DNA of 7,025 nt. Origin: Acidimicrobiia bacterium (GTDB taxonomy: Bacteria; Actinomycetota; Acidimicrobiia; Spongiisociales; ZC4RG35). Both the position numbers and the translations under genes were made by a program. Every line of letters starts with the position of its first letter. Position 1 is the first letter of the stretch. The notes under the pieces are model-generated. The model saw nothing but the letters and a program-made list of their open reading frames with translations, did no database searches and had not been told where the DNA came from. Positions 1 to 5,711 of this stretch are shown piece by piece. The stretch covers positions 1-7,025 of the forward strand of contig JAICND010000076.1 in NCBI GenBank assembly GCA_025929005.1, given 5' to 3'.

Positions 1-190
1 CGATCCCGGTCACCGCGTAAGGAACGGCCTCGCCAAAGGCAAAGGTGAAGGCGAGGAGCAGCCAGAACGCTCCAGTCGTGAGCCGGCGAGGGTTGGTTGA
101 GTCGAGAAGGGCTCGTACCCCCGTCGCGGCAAGCAGAAGCCCGACAAGCACGAACATCGCGTTGAGGAGCTCAGGACCGAGATCACTCAT
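1..190 (-). CDS. DUF979 family membrane protein, presumed 5-oxoproline transporter subunit (N-terminal part, runs off the left edge)
   Basis: This is the N-terminal 63 residues of a membrane protein whose gene continues beyond position 1. The ATG lies at 190-188 and overlaps the stop of the upstream DUF969 gene by 8 nt (ATGAGTGA), so the two are probably translationally coupled. Hydrophobic segments lie at about residues 11-25 and 39-53. Between them is a short basic turn containing NPRRL, followed by GAFW, which resembles the start of DUF979 proteins. DUF979 and DUF969 normally occur as adjacent genes, and the pair is annotated as a 5-oxoproline (pyroglutamate) transporter because it clusters with 5-oxoprolinase genes. 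The assignment rests on the visible N-terminus plus the partner gene. The substrate is inferred from the family; no pxpABC gene is visible here. Confidence 0.8.
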   Translation of the reverse strand, partial: MSDLGPELLNAMFVLVGLLLAATGVRALLDSTNPRRLTTGAFWLLLAFTFAFGEAVPYAVTGI

Positions 191-899
191 GCGAACCCTC
201 CTCCGCCGGTGTCGAAGCGTCGGGCGACGCCTTACTGCCAGCCTGCAGCCGACGCCCCATCACCCGGAAGTTGATGAAGGCCACGACGAACGCTATGACG
301 ATCATCGGCAGCGACGCACCGGCGATCAGCTCCGGCGAGACGTCGTATCCGAGCCCCTCGAGCGTGCCGACGATCAAGAGCACCCCCGAAGCCGCCACGA
401 ACCCGTTCTGCCCGAAGAAGTTGCCGATGTTCTCGGAAAGGGCGCTCTGAGCCTTGATGACCTCGTCATTCTTCGGCGACTCCAGGTCGGCCTCACGCGC
501 TGCGGCCGAGGTCATCGGGTGGACGATCGGCCGGACGAACTGCACCATGCCGCTGATCCTGATCCCGAAGATCCCGGTGAGCTGCCGGATACCCGTGTAG
601 TAAGTCAGGAATCGAGGCGCGGTCATCCCGCGCATGCGGTGGATCAGGTTCACAGCCTGTTCCTTGAGCCCATACCGCTCGGACAGGGCGATCATGGGGA
701 GGGTGAGGATGAACAATGACACCGTTCGGTTGTCGACGAACGCCTGGCCGATCTGTTCCAAGAAGTCGCCGAAGGACAACTCGGCGATCAACGACGTGGT
801 CATTGCGGCGATGATCACCACGGCGATGGCATCCAATTTCAACAGGAAGCCAACGACGATCACCGCGACACCGATCAACACGAACCAGTCGGGCCCCAT
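183..899 (-). CDS. DUF969 family membrane protein, presumed 5-oxoproline transporter subunit
   Basis: A 238-residue integral membrane protein. Hydrophobic helices lie at about residues 5-20, 23-40, 58-74, 165-180 and 192-212. A conserved-looking segment follows the third helix: ALSERYGLKEQA at 71-82, then a stretch with RQLTG (105-109) and VRPIVHPM (122-129). This is the DUF969 pattern (a glycine/hydrophobic N-terminus, an ERYGL motif, then Q-x-VRP). The family is thought to act with DUF979 in inner-membrane uptake of 5-oxoproline. The ATG at 899-897 is preceded by GGGAG about 8 nt upstream on the minus strand, supporting this start. The C-terminus is a polar Ser/Pro/Glu tail that overlaps the DUF979 start by 8 nt. 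No convincing promoter was found upstream, apart from a weak TATGTT at 936-931. Confidence 0.85.
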   Translation of the reverse strand: MGPDWFVLIGVAVIVVGFLLKLDAIAVVIIAAMTTSLIAELSFGDFLEQIGQAFVDNRTVSLFILTLPMIALSERYGLKEQAVNLIHRMRGMTAPRFLTYYTGIRQLTGIFGIRISGMVQFVRPIVHPMTSAAAREADLESPKNDEVIKAQSALSENIGNFFGQNGFVAASGVLLIVGTLEGLGYDVSPELIAGASLPMIVIAFVVAFINFRVMGRRLQAGSKASPDASTPAEEGSHE

Positions 900-1140
900 G
901 CATCACTCCCTTGACGTCTATTGGACGGAGAACATACACACGGGCTCGTGCGCAGCGCGTAGTTGTCGCCGAACCATGGGAGTTTCGCCCGCCAACCGGG
1001 ATGTCCGTACGAGCTGACGGGACTTCTGCAGCCCTTCAGCTTCTCGTCTCTTGAGAGAGCTCAGGTGAGCAAATCGTGTTGTGCACCTGTGGAGCGACCG
1101 CCAGCCGATCGTCCAAGACGGCCATCGGTCCGGGCGCGTC
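900..1140. other. intergenic stretch upstream of the DUF969 gene, no gene seen
   Basis: No reading frame here looks protein-like; the six-frame translations are Arg/Ser-rich. Only a weak minus-strand TATGTT (936-931) could be a -10 for the transporter, without a matching -35. Short hairpins such as GCTC-AGGT-GAGC near 1059-1070 are too small to call. The repeat described next begins at about 1141. Confidence 0.4.
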
Positions 1141-1306
1141 GAAGTCCCCCTTAACAAGGCGTTTAGTGGAGCCGACGGGATTTGAACCCGTGACCCCTCG
1201 TTGCGAAAGATGTGGTCAAAACGCCCTGACCAGGGTTTTGGGCCCGATTCTGGGTGTTGTGGCGCGGCTGTGGCACAAGCGGCGTAAGACGTGGTGATAC
1301 GACGTG
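1141..1306 (-). repeat. tRNA-half repeat, copy 1 (3' half of an alanine-type tRNA fused to a shared flank)
   Basis: On the minus strand 1205-1167 reads as the 3' half of a tRNA. It has a 4-nt variable region, a T stem ACGGG/CCCGT around the loop TTCAAAT, the acceptor strand CGGCTCC and the discriminator A. A U at position 70 and a preceding loop TTCGCAA (anticodon CGC) fit tRNA-Ala. The 5' half (acceptor, D arm, 5' anticodon stem) is absent: the sequence on the 5' side matches the same region of copy 2 instead. The two copies share GTTTAGTGGAGC, GGGATTTGAACCCG, GAAAGATG, GGTCAAAAC and GACCAGGG (plus-strand reading). They also share a GGCGCG-x-CTGTGGCAC-x-AGCG block at 1261-1281. It is not a functional tRNA gene. 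It may be an attachment-site scar or a dispersed tRNA-derived repeat. Confidence 0.75.
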
Positions 1307-1344
1307 AGAAATGACGCGTGGCCTTATCCTGAAAATCACGTCGA

Positions 1345-1363
1345 GGGCAGCAAAATTATGCCC
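1345..1363 (-). terminator. possible weak terminator after the lipoprotein operon
   Basis: GGGCA (1345-1349) can pair with TGCCC (1359-1363) around a 9-nt A/T-rich loop, about 45 nt past the corrected stop of the lipoprotein gene. No U-run follows on the minus strand, so this is a weak call based on position and one 5-bp stem. Confidence 0.2.
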
Positions 1364-1406
1364 GCTGTCGCCTGTTCGTCGAAGCCGAGAGATCAGGTCC
1401 CGTCGG

Positions 1407-2524
1407 TCAACCGTTCGCCTCGTACCAGGCGGCCCATTCGTCGAGATTGTCCATGATGAGGTTGGCGCATTCGGGCGTTCGTGCGGATTCGCAACTGGCC
1501 GCCGCATACTCGACGTTAGGTCGCTCGCATCGGCGAACATCCCGAAGCTGTCACGCAGTTCGGTGTCCTCCGGGTAATCACGTTCATACCAGGTCTCTTC
1601 ATCCAGCCCAGCCGTCAATAAGCCGAACATGAGCACGAACTCCCGAGCGGTCACCGAGGGCGGCTTGCCCACCGCGCTGTTCATCGCATTCGAGTAGTGC
1701 ACCTCGCATGAGAGACCCGTGTTATCCCCGCCAGATGTGGTTTCACAGTCTTCGACTGAGACCCTTGCACCCAGGATCGACTCGTACTCGATGGCTTGCG
1801 CCTGCAAGGACGATGCCGAACAATCGGTGTCGGTTTCCCACGACAGCAGGACGGCTGCCTCACAGTCCCCTCCGTACCAGGACTCCAATGCGACCGTCAC
1901 CTGATCGGCCGGCTCGACGTCCTGGCGCCATTCCACCCAGTCGTCGAGGTTCTCCAATTGGATGGTGGCACACGACTCTGGGAACGGACCAAAGACACAG
2001 TCTTCGTAACCGTCGAAGCGACCTTCGCTCGCAAGGAAGGTCCCCATCTCGATCAACATCCCCGTGTGCTCGGTGAAGCCGAACTGCGTGATCACCCCGT
2101 CTTCGACCACGACCGGCCACGTGTCATGGCCGCCGCCCTCGCCGATCGCATCCGTCATCGCGTTCCGGTACGGGGTGAGGCAGTTGAATTCCCCGGCCGA
2201 GCTCTCCGTGCAACTCAGGCTCAATCGCCCACCGATGGCTGCCTGATAGGCCGACTCCGCGCGTATCTGGTCGTCGGTGCGGTCGGCGAGCTCGAACAGC
2301 TCGGCGGCGCGCTCCGCGTTCCCTGAGTAGAAGGCAGCCACGCCGGCTTCGATCACGTCGAGATCGCCATCCGGAGCACTGGTCGTAGGTCCACCCGTCG
2401 CAGATGTAGTGGTCTCAGCTGCCCTGGTCGTGGTGGGCGCTGTCGTTGATTCAGCTCCCTCGCTGTTGCATGCAGTCGTCGCTACAAGTGCCACTGCCAA
2501 TAGCGCCCATCTCGGTCCTCTCAT
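1407..2524 (-). CDS. lipoprotein with two tandem SnoaL/NTF2-like repeats, frameshifted near 1519
   Basis: The N-terminus is a lipoprotein signal peptide: basic start, hydrophobic core (residues 6-17), then TTAC with Cys19 as the lipidation site. A Thr/Ser-rich linker runs to about residue 52. Two related domains follow, at about 56-202 and 206-372. Each has an A-x-x-(F/W)-Y-x-G helix, an NAM segment and a C-terminal NLD-(D/E)-W motif. The pattern looks SnoaL/NTF2-like; function unknown. The uninterrupted frame runs to 1163 but becomes Arg/Pro-rich after residue 335 (DASD). The other frame from about 1519 gives ECANLIMDNLDEW, matching ESCATIQLENLDDW of domain 1, and stops at 1409-1407. One missing C between 1520 and 1519 (minus strand) restores a 372-residue protein. 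Start ATG 2524-2522 has AGGAGGTGGA upstream and overlaps the preceding stop (ATGA). Confidence 0.75.
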
Positions 2525-2779
2525 CTCGTCTCCACCTCCTCAGTAGGCCGCTCGTCAGGTGTGTACGCCCAACTTCCGCTCTTCTCCGTAACCCCAAGCG
2601 ACGGTTCCTGAACCTCGAAGTCGAACACGGGCTCGCTTCGTTCGAACCCTCGCTTGACCCGCCGCCGAGGTACAGGCCGCAAGCGTGACCAACAGCGTCG
2701 CAACGATGAGGCCTTCGGTCCTTGTGACCGGGTCGCGTTCTCTCTTGGTCGAACCAATAGCCGCCCTTGTCGCCCTCAC
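2521..2779 (-). CDS. small lipoprotein, about 85 residues after correcting an apparent one-base frameshift
   Basis: A short gene fitted exactly between its neighbours. A GTG start at 2779-2777 overlaps the preceding stop (GTGA), and the TGA at 2523-2521 overlaps the next ATG (ATGA). The first frame gives a 22-residue basic/polar n-region, a hydrophobic core LIVATLLVTL and a lipobox LAAC with Cys36 (2674-2672). After that this frame turns Arg-rich (RVRTKRARVRLRG). The frame one base over reads SEPVFDFEVQEPSLGV and ends with an acidic tail at the ATGA junction, so the real C-terminus lies there. The span of 259 nt is one base over a multiple of three. An extra G in the GGCGGCGGG run near 2657-2666 would explain this. 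The short mature region, about 50 residues, matches no family I recognise. It is probably co-translated with the larger lipoprotein. Confidence 0.55.
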
Positions 2780-4695
2780 CTGGTGTGGAACTGGATCGAG
2801 TCGATGATCGGCTGGGCGGCTTCGATCACTTCCTCGAAGCGTTCCTCGGATACCGTGACCGTGATCGCCAGTGTCTCGAACGACATGCCATCCGGGAGGT
2901 CGACCAGGTAGAGGCGCTGTCTCTTTCCAGGTTCCCACAGCGAGTGGATCCACCGGCGAGTGTCGGTACGGAATGCTGGGCAAACCTGGCCGGATGGGGA
3001 CAAAGCAACATCCATCGCCACGGCCTCGACCCCACCGATGCGTGCGGAAATCGGCGCAGTGGTTTCGAAGTTGGGGTCGCCGGTGACCGCCTGTGCGAAC
3101 GCCGCAGCATCGGCCGGTACCGGGCCCTGGCGACATTCCGACCAGTAGATCGCTGGATCGGTGAAGTCGATGAGGGTGGAGTGGTCGTCTAGAACTTCAA
3201 ACGAGTTCTGGCTCGGCGACGAGTAGGTGACTTCGCCGTCGAACTGCGCATGGACCATGGGGACCGGCCGGCCGTTCTCGAGCGTCATGCCTCCCAGCGC
3301 CAACCCTCCCTCGATCCCCACCGAAGCGCCTCCGTCCCAATGCGAGTAGATCTCCTGCTCAACCACGGTCGCGTCCTCAGCGAACAGACGGGTCTCGAAA
3401 CCGATGTAACCCCCGTAGGGCCACGTCGGCTCTGACACCCGCTCGAACTCGAATCGCTCGTATCGAGCGCCGGAGGTGGTGGCGTACAGAAGAGGAAACT
3501 CATGCCCGAGCCAGCCGGCATAGACATTCACGTACCCTTCGGCGCCGTTACCGGCGACCCGTGCTTCGAGGAACTGCTCCAGGCGCTCGGTTGCCTGCGC
3601 CTCGGCAACCACCGGGTCGACCTGAACGAACCTCCTCGGGCGCCAGTTGCTCACAACCCAGATCCCGTCACTGCCCTGGCGGACCGGTTGGACGAGGTCG
3701 AAGCTCACCGACTCGTAAGTAAGGTCATCGACCGTCGGCGCACACGACTCGCCGCCCACTTCCGAGCCAGGCTGCGGCGGGTAGAGCGGGTTGGTGCGGT
3801 CCGGGGCACAGCGCAGGAACCGCTGGTCGTTGAGAGAGGAGTCACCGCTACCTTCGTGAAGGTTCTGCAGGTATGCCTCCCAGCCCAGCACCTCACGGAG
3901 GAACCGGTCGACGAGCTCGACCTGACCGTTGTAGAGGCGATCCCACGTGCCATCTTCCTCGGCGAGCCCGACGTCCACCTGCCACGTGTAGACAGGGTCG
4001 CCGGCGTCGGCCAGCTCCTGGGCCTCCTGCGCTTCCTCGAGGTCAGACTGGGGCCACATGGCCGTCGACACCGTCGGTGGCGGGGTCGGATTTTCGGCCC
4101 CTTCTCGTAACCAAGACCCTCCCAGGTTGTCCCTCAACGCGTCGGTGACAGGATCAAACGTGAAGGTCAGGTTCTGGAGCTGCACTTGGAGCGAGGGTCC
4201 GCTCAATGCCTTCGGCTCGGTGCCGTCGTCACAGGTCAGGACAGGATCGGGGATCACCACCACCGTGTCGCTGTCGAGACGACCGGTTCCGGTCATCGTC
4301 GAGGGGGCACCCGAGCAAACGGATGCATAGTCGTCCACCCCGACCATCTCGACCACACCGTCGACCGAGACTTCGAATGTTGCGGTCGGGTGGCTCCCAT
4401 CGGCATCCGTGGCCACCCAAGTGCCCTGGAAATAGCTCTCAGAGCCCGTAGACGGGGTCGTGTCGGCCACCCTGTTTTCATTTTCGCCTGGCAGCAGCAG
4501 TGCGGCTCCCAAAATGAGCACCAGGATCGCAGCGACTACCGCCGTCCCGTAAGCCCGTCCCCGAGTGGGCCCCATCTTTGATTCGGGCTTTCTCCTCGAG
4601 GGAACCCAGGGGTCGTCGCTGATGACCTCCTCGACTTCGACCGGCGAAGCGGTGGCATCGAAGTATTCACGTAGCTGAGTGCTCAGATCAGGCAC
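2776..4695 (-). CDS. large single-pass membrane protein, probable anti-sigma/sensor partner of the adjacent ECF sigma factor
   Basis: About 639 residues. A roughly 48-residue cytoplasmic N-terminus (LREYFDATASP, then acidic VEVEEVISDD) precedes one transmembrane helix at about 50-69. The remaining roughly 570 residues are predicted to be outside the membrane. The first outer part (about 85-180) contains GTWVATD and a run of alternating beta strands, resembling small beta-sandwich domains of actinobacterial secreted proteins. The rest is unrecognised, with scattered Cys and aromatic residues. No zinc anti-sigma HxxxCxxC motif is visible. The anti-sigma role is inferred from its position directly after the sigma gene, an 8-nt overlap and the topology. 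GTG at 4695-4693 is preferred because GGGAG (4709-4705) lies 9 nt upstream. A TTG at 4701 is possible but would sit only 3 nt from that site. Confidence 0.75.
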   Translation of the reverse strand: MPDLSTQLREYFDATASPVEVEEVISDDPWVPSRRKPESKMGPTRGRAYGTAVVAAILVLILGAALLLPGENENRVADTTPSTGSESYFQGTWVATDADGSHPTATFEVSVDGVVEMVGVDDYASVCSGAPSTMTGTGRLDSDTVVVIPDPVLTCDDGTEPKALSGPSLQVQLQNLTFTFDPVTDALRDNLGGSWLREGAENPTPPPTVSTAMWPQSDLEEAQEAQELADAGDPVYTWQVDVGLAEEDGTWDRLYNGQVELVDRFLREVLGWEAYLQNLHEGSGDSSLNDQRFLRCAPDRTNPLYPPQPGSEVGGESCAPTVDDLTYESVSFDLVQPVRQGSDGIWVVSNWRPRRFVQVDPVVAEAQATERLEQFLEARVAGNGAEGYVNVYAGWLGHEFPLLYATTSGARYERFEFERVSEPTWPYGGYIGFETRLFAEDATVVEQEIYSHWDGGASVGIEGGLALGGMTLENGRPVPMVHAQFDGEVTYSSPSQNSFEVLDDHSTLIDFTDPAIYWSECRQGPVPADAAAFAQAVTGDPNFETTAPISARIGGVEAVAMDVALSPSGQVCPAFRTDTRRWIHSLWEPGKRQRLYLVDLPDGMSFETLAITVTVSEERFEEVIEAAQPIIDSIQFHTR

Positions 4696-5191
4696 TTGCA
4701 ATCACTCCCAAATGGCGGCGCAGCTTGGACAAGCCGCGCTGCAAATGGGTGTCAACCGTCGAGATCGACAACCCCATCAATGAAGCCGTCTCCTCACGGG
4801 ACCACCCGTAGGCATGAATCATGACCACCACGACCCTCTGCTTCTCAGAGAGCCTGCGCAGAGCGGCGGGCAAACCCGGCTCCACGTTCGAAGCGTGTTC
4901 TTCCGGCACCGGTGCGAAGCTCGGCCGCATCTGCTCGAACGACCCACGACTCCGCCCCACCCTGTAGAGATACCCGGCAGGATTCTCCATGTTCTCAATC
5001 CGTTCCCAGTGTTCGAAGGCGTAAGCCAAGGCGACGGCCGTCGCCTCGAGCCCTCGGTCCTGGCCAAACACAGCCACCAAAGCATGACGCAACCGGGGTT
5101 CGGTCTCTTTCACAAAAGTCGTAAACGACCCTTCAACTTCCCTGGCAACCAACCGCATCTGCTCCTTAGACAAGTAAACGCCAGAGGACAC
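4688..5191 (-). CDS. ECF-type RNA polymerase sigma factor (sigma-70 family)
   Basis: A 167-residue protein with the two-domain ECF layout. Region 2 spans about residues 22-85 (FTTFVKETEPRLRHALVAVFG, then EHWERIENMENPAGYLYRVGRS). Region 4 spans about 105-162 (LRRLSEKQRVVVVMIHAYGW, then a helix-turn-helix with SREETASLMGLSISTVDTHL). The linker is short, as usual. It should direct core polymerase to a small regulon, and its membrane partner is the next gene, overlapping by 8 nt. The start is uncertain. GTG 5191-5189 lacks a good ribosome binding site; the ATG at 5158 has AAGGAG but only 3 nt of spacing. The same frame continues upstream without a stop to about 5255 (WLEQDLVARFVSSG), and a neighbouring frame there also looks coding, so the true N-terminus may be longer or disrupted. 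Confidence 0.88.
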   Translation of the reverse strand: MSSGVYLSKEQMRLVAREVEGSFTTFVKETEPRLRHALVAVFGQDRGLEATAVALAYAFEHWERIENMENPAGYLYRVGRSRGSFEQMRPSFAPVPEEHASNVEPGLPAALRRLSEKQRVVVVMIHAYGWSREETASLMGLSISTVDTHLQRGLSKLRRHLGVIASA

Positions 5192-5348
5192 GAATCGCGC
5201 TACAAGATCTTGTTCCAGCCAATTCCACGAACGGCAGAAAGCCCTCCCAGGTCAAACATGGCTCACCGTCCAAAGCCGTGGCCTCCCGCAGCGCCTCGGC
5301 GACGTCCTCGGGGAACTGATCGCCGAGAACTTCCTGGCCTTGACTCAC
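5166..5348 (-). CDS. possible small ORF upstream of the sigma gene, or a frameshifted N-terminal extension of it
   Basis: A GTG-started frame of 60 codons. Its first 43 codons look like real protein (VLGDQFPEDVAEALREATAL, then TWEGFLPFVE), with about three quarters G or C in third positions. The last 17 codons lose that bias and run 26 nt into the sigma gene. No clear ribosome binding site precedes it. If one T is removed from GGAATTGG near 5226-5233, the frame continues as FVEWLEQDLVARFVSSG into the sigma factor, giving one longer protein. It could equally be a separate small gene, or chance. It does not resemble a family I know. Confidence 0.28.
   Translation of the reverse strand: MSQGQEVLGDQFPEDVAEALREATALDGEPCLTWEGFLPFVELAGTRSCSAIRVLWRLLV
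5202..5216 (-). promoter_or_regulatory. 12-bp palindrome and GGAAC box upstream of the sigma gene
   Basis: ACAAGATCTTGT at 5202-5213 is a perfect palindrome 11 nt before the GTG start. On the minus strand it abuts GGAAC (5216-5212), the usual -35 core of ECF promoters. A CGTG follows 19 nt downstream, at 5192-5189. The spacing is longer than the usual 16-17, so self-regulation of the operon here is only suggested. Confidence 0.3.
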
Positions 5349-5368
5349 CGGCCGGGGTGGGCCACACT
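5340..5368 (+). promoter_or_regulatory. possible promoter for the riboswitch-leader-OsmC transcript
   Basis: TTGACT (5340-5345), 17 nt of spacer, then CACACT (5363-5368). The -35 is close to consensus. The -10 keeps the A at position 2 and the T at position 6 that matter most in actinobacteria. Transcription would begin near 5375, about 12 nt before the first riboswitch stem. This placement is the main support. Confidence 0.4.
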
Positions 5369-5386
5369 TCCGGGCACTTGACAGCG

Positions 5387-5465
5387 CTCATCCAGAGCGG
5401 TGGAGGGACAGGCCCTGTGAAACCGCGGCAACCGATTAGTTCGGTGCCAATGCCTGATCGATGAG
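5387..5465 (+). ncRNA. SAM-I riboswitch (S-box) aptamer
   Basis: All SAM-I landmarks appear in order. The P1 5' strand CTCATC (5387-5392) pairs perfectly with GATGAG (5460-5465). Between them lie AGAGCGGTGGAGGGAC (5394-5409), GGCCC (5411-5415), TGAAACC, GGCAACC (5427-5433), a short variable hairpin loop, GGTGCCAA (5443-5450) and the closing segment. This is the S-adenosylmethionine aptamer, which usually turns methionine or cysteine metabolism off when SAM is plentiful. It lies on the same strand as the OsmC-family gene, with the leader ORF in between. No methionine gene follows in the window. It is not the SAM-II, SAM-IV or SAH type, judging by the GAGGGA/GGCAACC/GGTGC arrangement. Confidence 0.94.
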
Positions 5466-5473
5466 ATGCCTAC

Positions 5474-5507
5474 GGCGGTCCTCCGCCTCGGGCGCTCGTA
5501 TGAGCGC
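5474..5507 (+). promoter_or_regulatory. riboswitch expression platform: two GC-rich hairpins, one holding an anti-Shine-Dalgarno
   Basis: GGCGG (5474-5478) pairs with CCGCC (5483-5487). GCGCTC (5492-5497) pairs with GAGCGC (5502-5507). The second is a compact 6-bp GC stem with a 4-nt loop and only a short GTT after it, so it could be a U-poor terminator. CCTCC at 5480-5484, in the loop and stem of the first hairpin, is complementary to the GGAGG (5525-5529) of the leader ORF. A second GATGAG (5516-5521) repeats the P1 3' strand and could compete with it. Which hairpin does the switching cannot be told by eye. Confidence 0.5.
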
Positions 5508-5536
5508 GTTGAGACGATGAGCTAGGAGGCCCTGCC

Positions 5537-5629
5537 ATGAGACAAAGAACAGATCGAGCCTTCGGATCTTTCTGGTGCATGTGTTGTCGACGCTCTCGGG
5601 TGGCATGCCCGAGCGTTCGACGCTCCTAG
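5537..5629 (+). CDS. Cys-rich leader peptide ORF (30 residues) between the SAM riboswitch and the OsmC gene
   Basis: ATG at 5537 is preceded by AGGAGG (5524-5529) with 7 nt spacing, the best ribosome binding site in the window. The ORF stops at TAG 5627-5629. The product is MRQRTDRAFGSFWCMCC followed by RRSRVACPSVRRS. It has four Cys codons (5576, 5582, 5585, 5606), three of them within four codons. That density, the small size and the position in a 5' leader match Cys-responsive attenuation peptides known from mycobacteria. The arm 5592-5603 of a 12-bp stem begins 5 nt past the second of the paired Cys codons, within reach of a stalled ribosome. No stable protein function is expected; the act of translation would be the signal. 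The stop is 82 nt before the OsmC start. Confidence 0.6.
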   Translation: MRQRTDRAFGSFWCMCCRRSRVACPSVRRS

Positions 5630-5672
5630 ATCACCGCCACCACCCGAGAGCCCATTCGTTGCTTCGGCGGTG
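5592..5672 (+). promoter_or_regulatory. competing hairpins of a probable attenuator upstream of the OsmC gene
   Basis: Stem A: GCTCTCGGGTGG (5592-5603) pairs perfectly with CCACCCGAGAGC (5640-5651). A short rival uses the same 5' arm: CTCGGG (5595-5600) with CCCGAG (5608-5613). Stem B: CACCGCC (5632-5638) pairs perfectly with GGCGGTG (5666-5672) and is followed by CTTT. A and B cross, so they cannot form as simple nested stems together. This is the layout expected of translation-coupled attenuation. Polarity is not established. Confidence 0.5.
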
Positions 5673-5711
5673 CTTTGACGTACCTCAACCAAGACGGAAG
5701 GAAATGGGAAT

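Noticed and set aside
45..719. 224-codon plus-strand frame
   Set aside because: Arg/Asp/His-rich antisense shadow of the DUF969 and DUF979 genes, which have clear membrane helices on the minus strand.
1167..1240. Complete functional tRNA gene
   Set aside because: Only the 3' half folds. The acceptor 5' strand, D arm and 5' anticodon stem are absent within reach. The same holds for 6566-6640.
1163..1406. C-terminal 80 residues of the uninterrupted minus-strand frame, ending in a tail containing GFKSRRLH
   Set aside because: This is out-of-frame translation past the frameshift and through the tRNA-half repeat; such peptides are typical of tRNA ends read as protein.
2555..3136. 193-codon minus-strand frame
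   Set aside because: Most of it is a shadow of the 639-residue gene. Only its last part, from the GTG at 2779, carries a real lipoprotein signal, and that is reported as the small gene.
3502..4110. 202-codon plus-strand frame
   Set aside because: Antisense to the 639-residue membrane protein, with Arg-rich composition and no ribosome binding site.
5378..5383. TTGACA as a -35 box
   Set aside because: A matching -10 would fall inside the riboswitch aptamer near 5401, where none is seen; transcription must start before 5387.
4814..5464. 216-codon plus-strand frame over the sigma gene and riboswitch
   Set aside because: Antisense to the region 2 and region 4 motifs of the sigma factor, and it runs through the SAM-I aptamer, which is non-coding.
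5551..5569. AGATC/GATCT hairpin followed by TTTCT as a terminator of the riboswitch
   Set aside because: It lies inside the leader ORF, has only a 5-bp AT-containing stem with a 9-nt loop, and is weaker than the nearby GC-rich stems.
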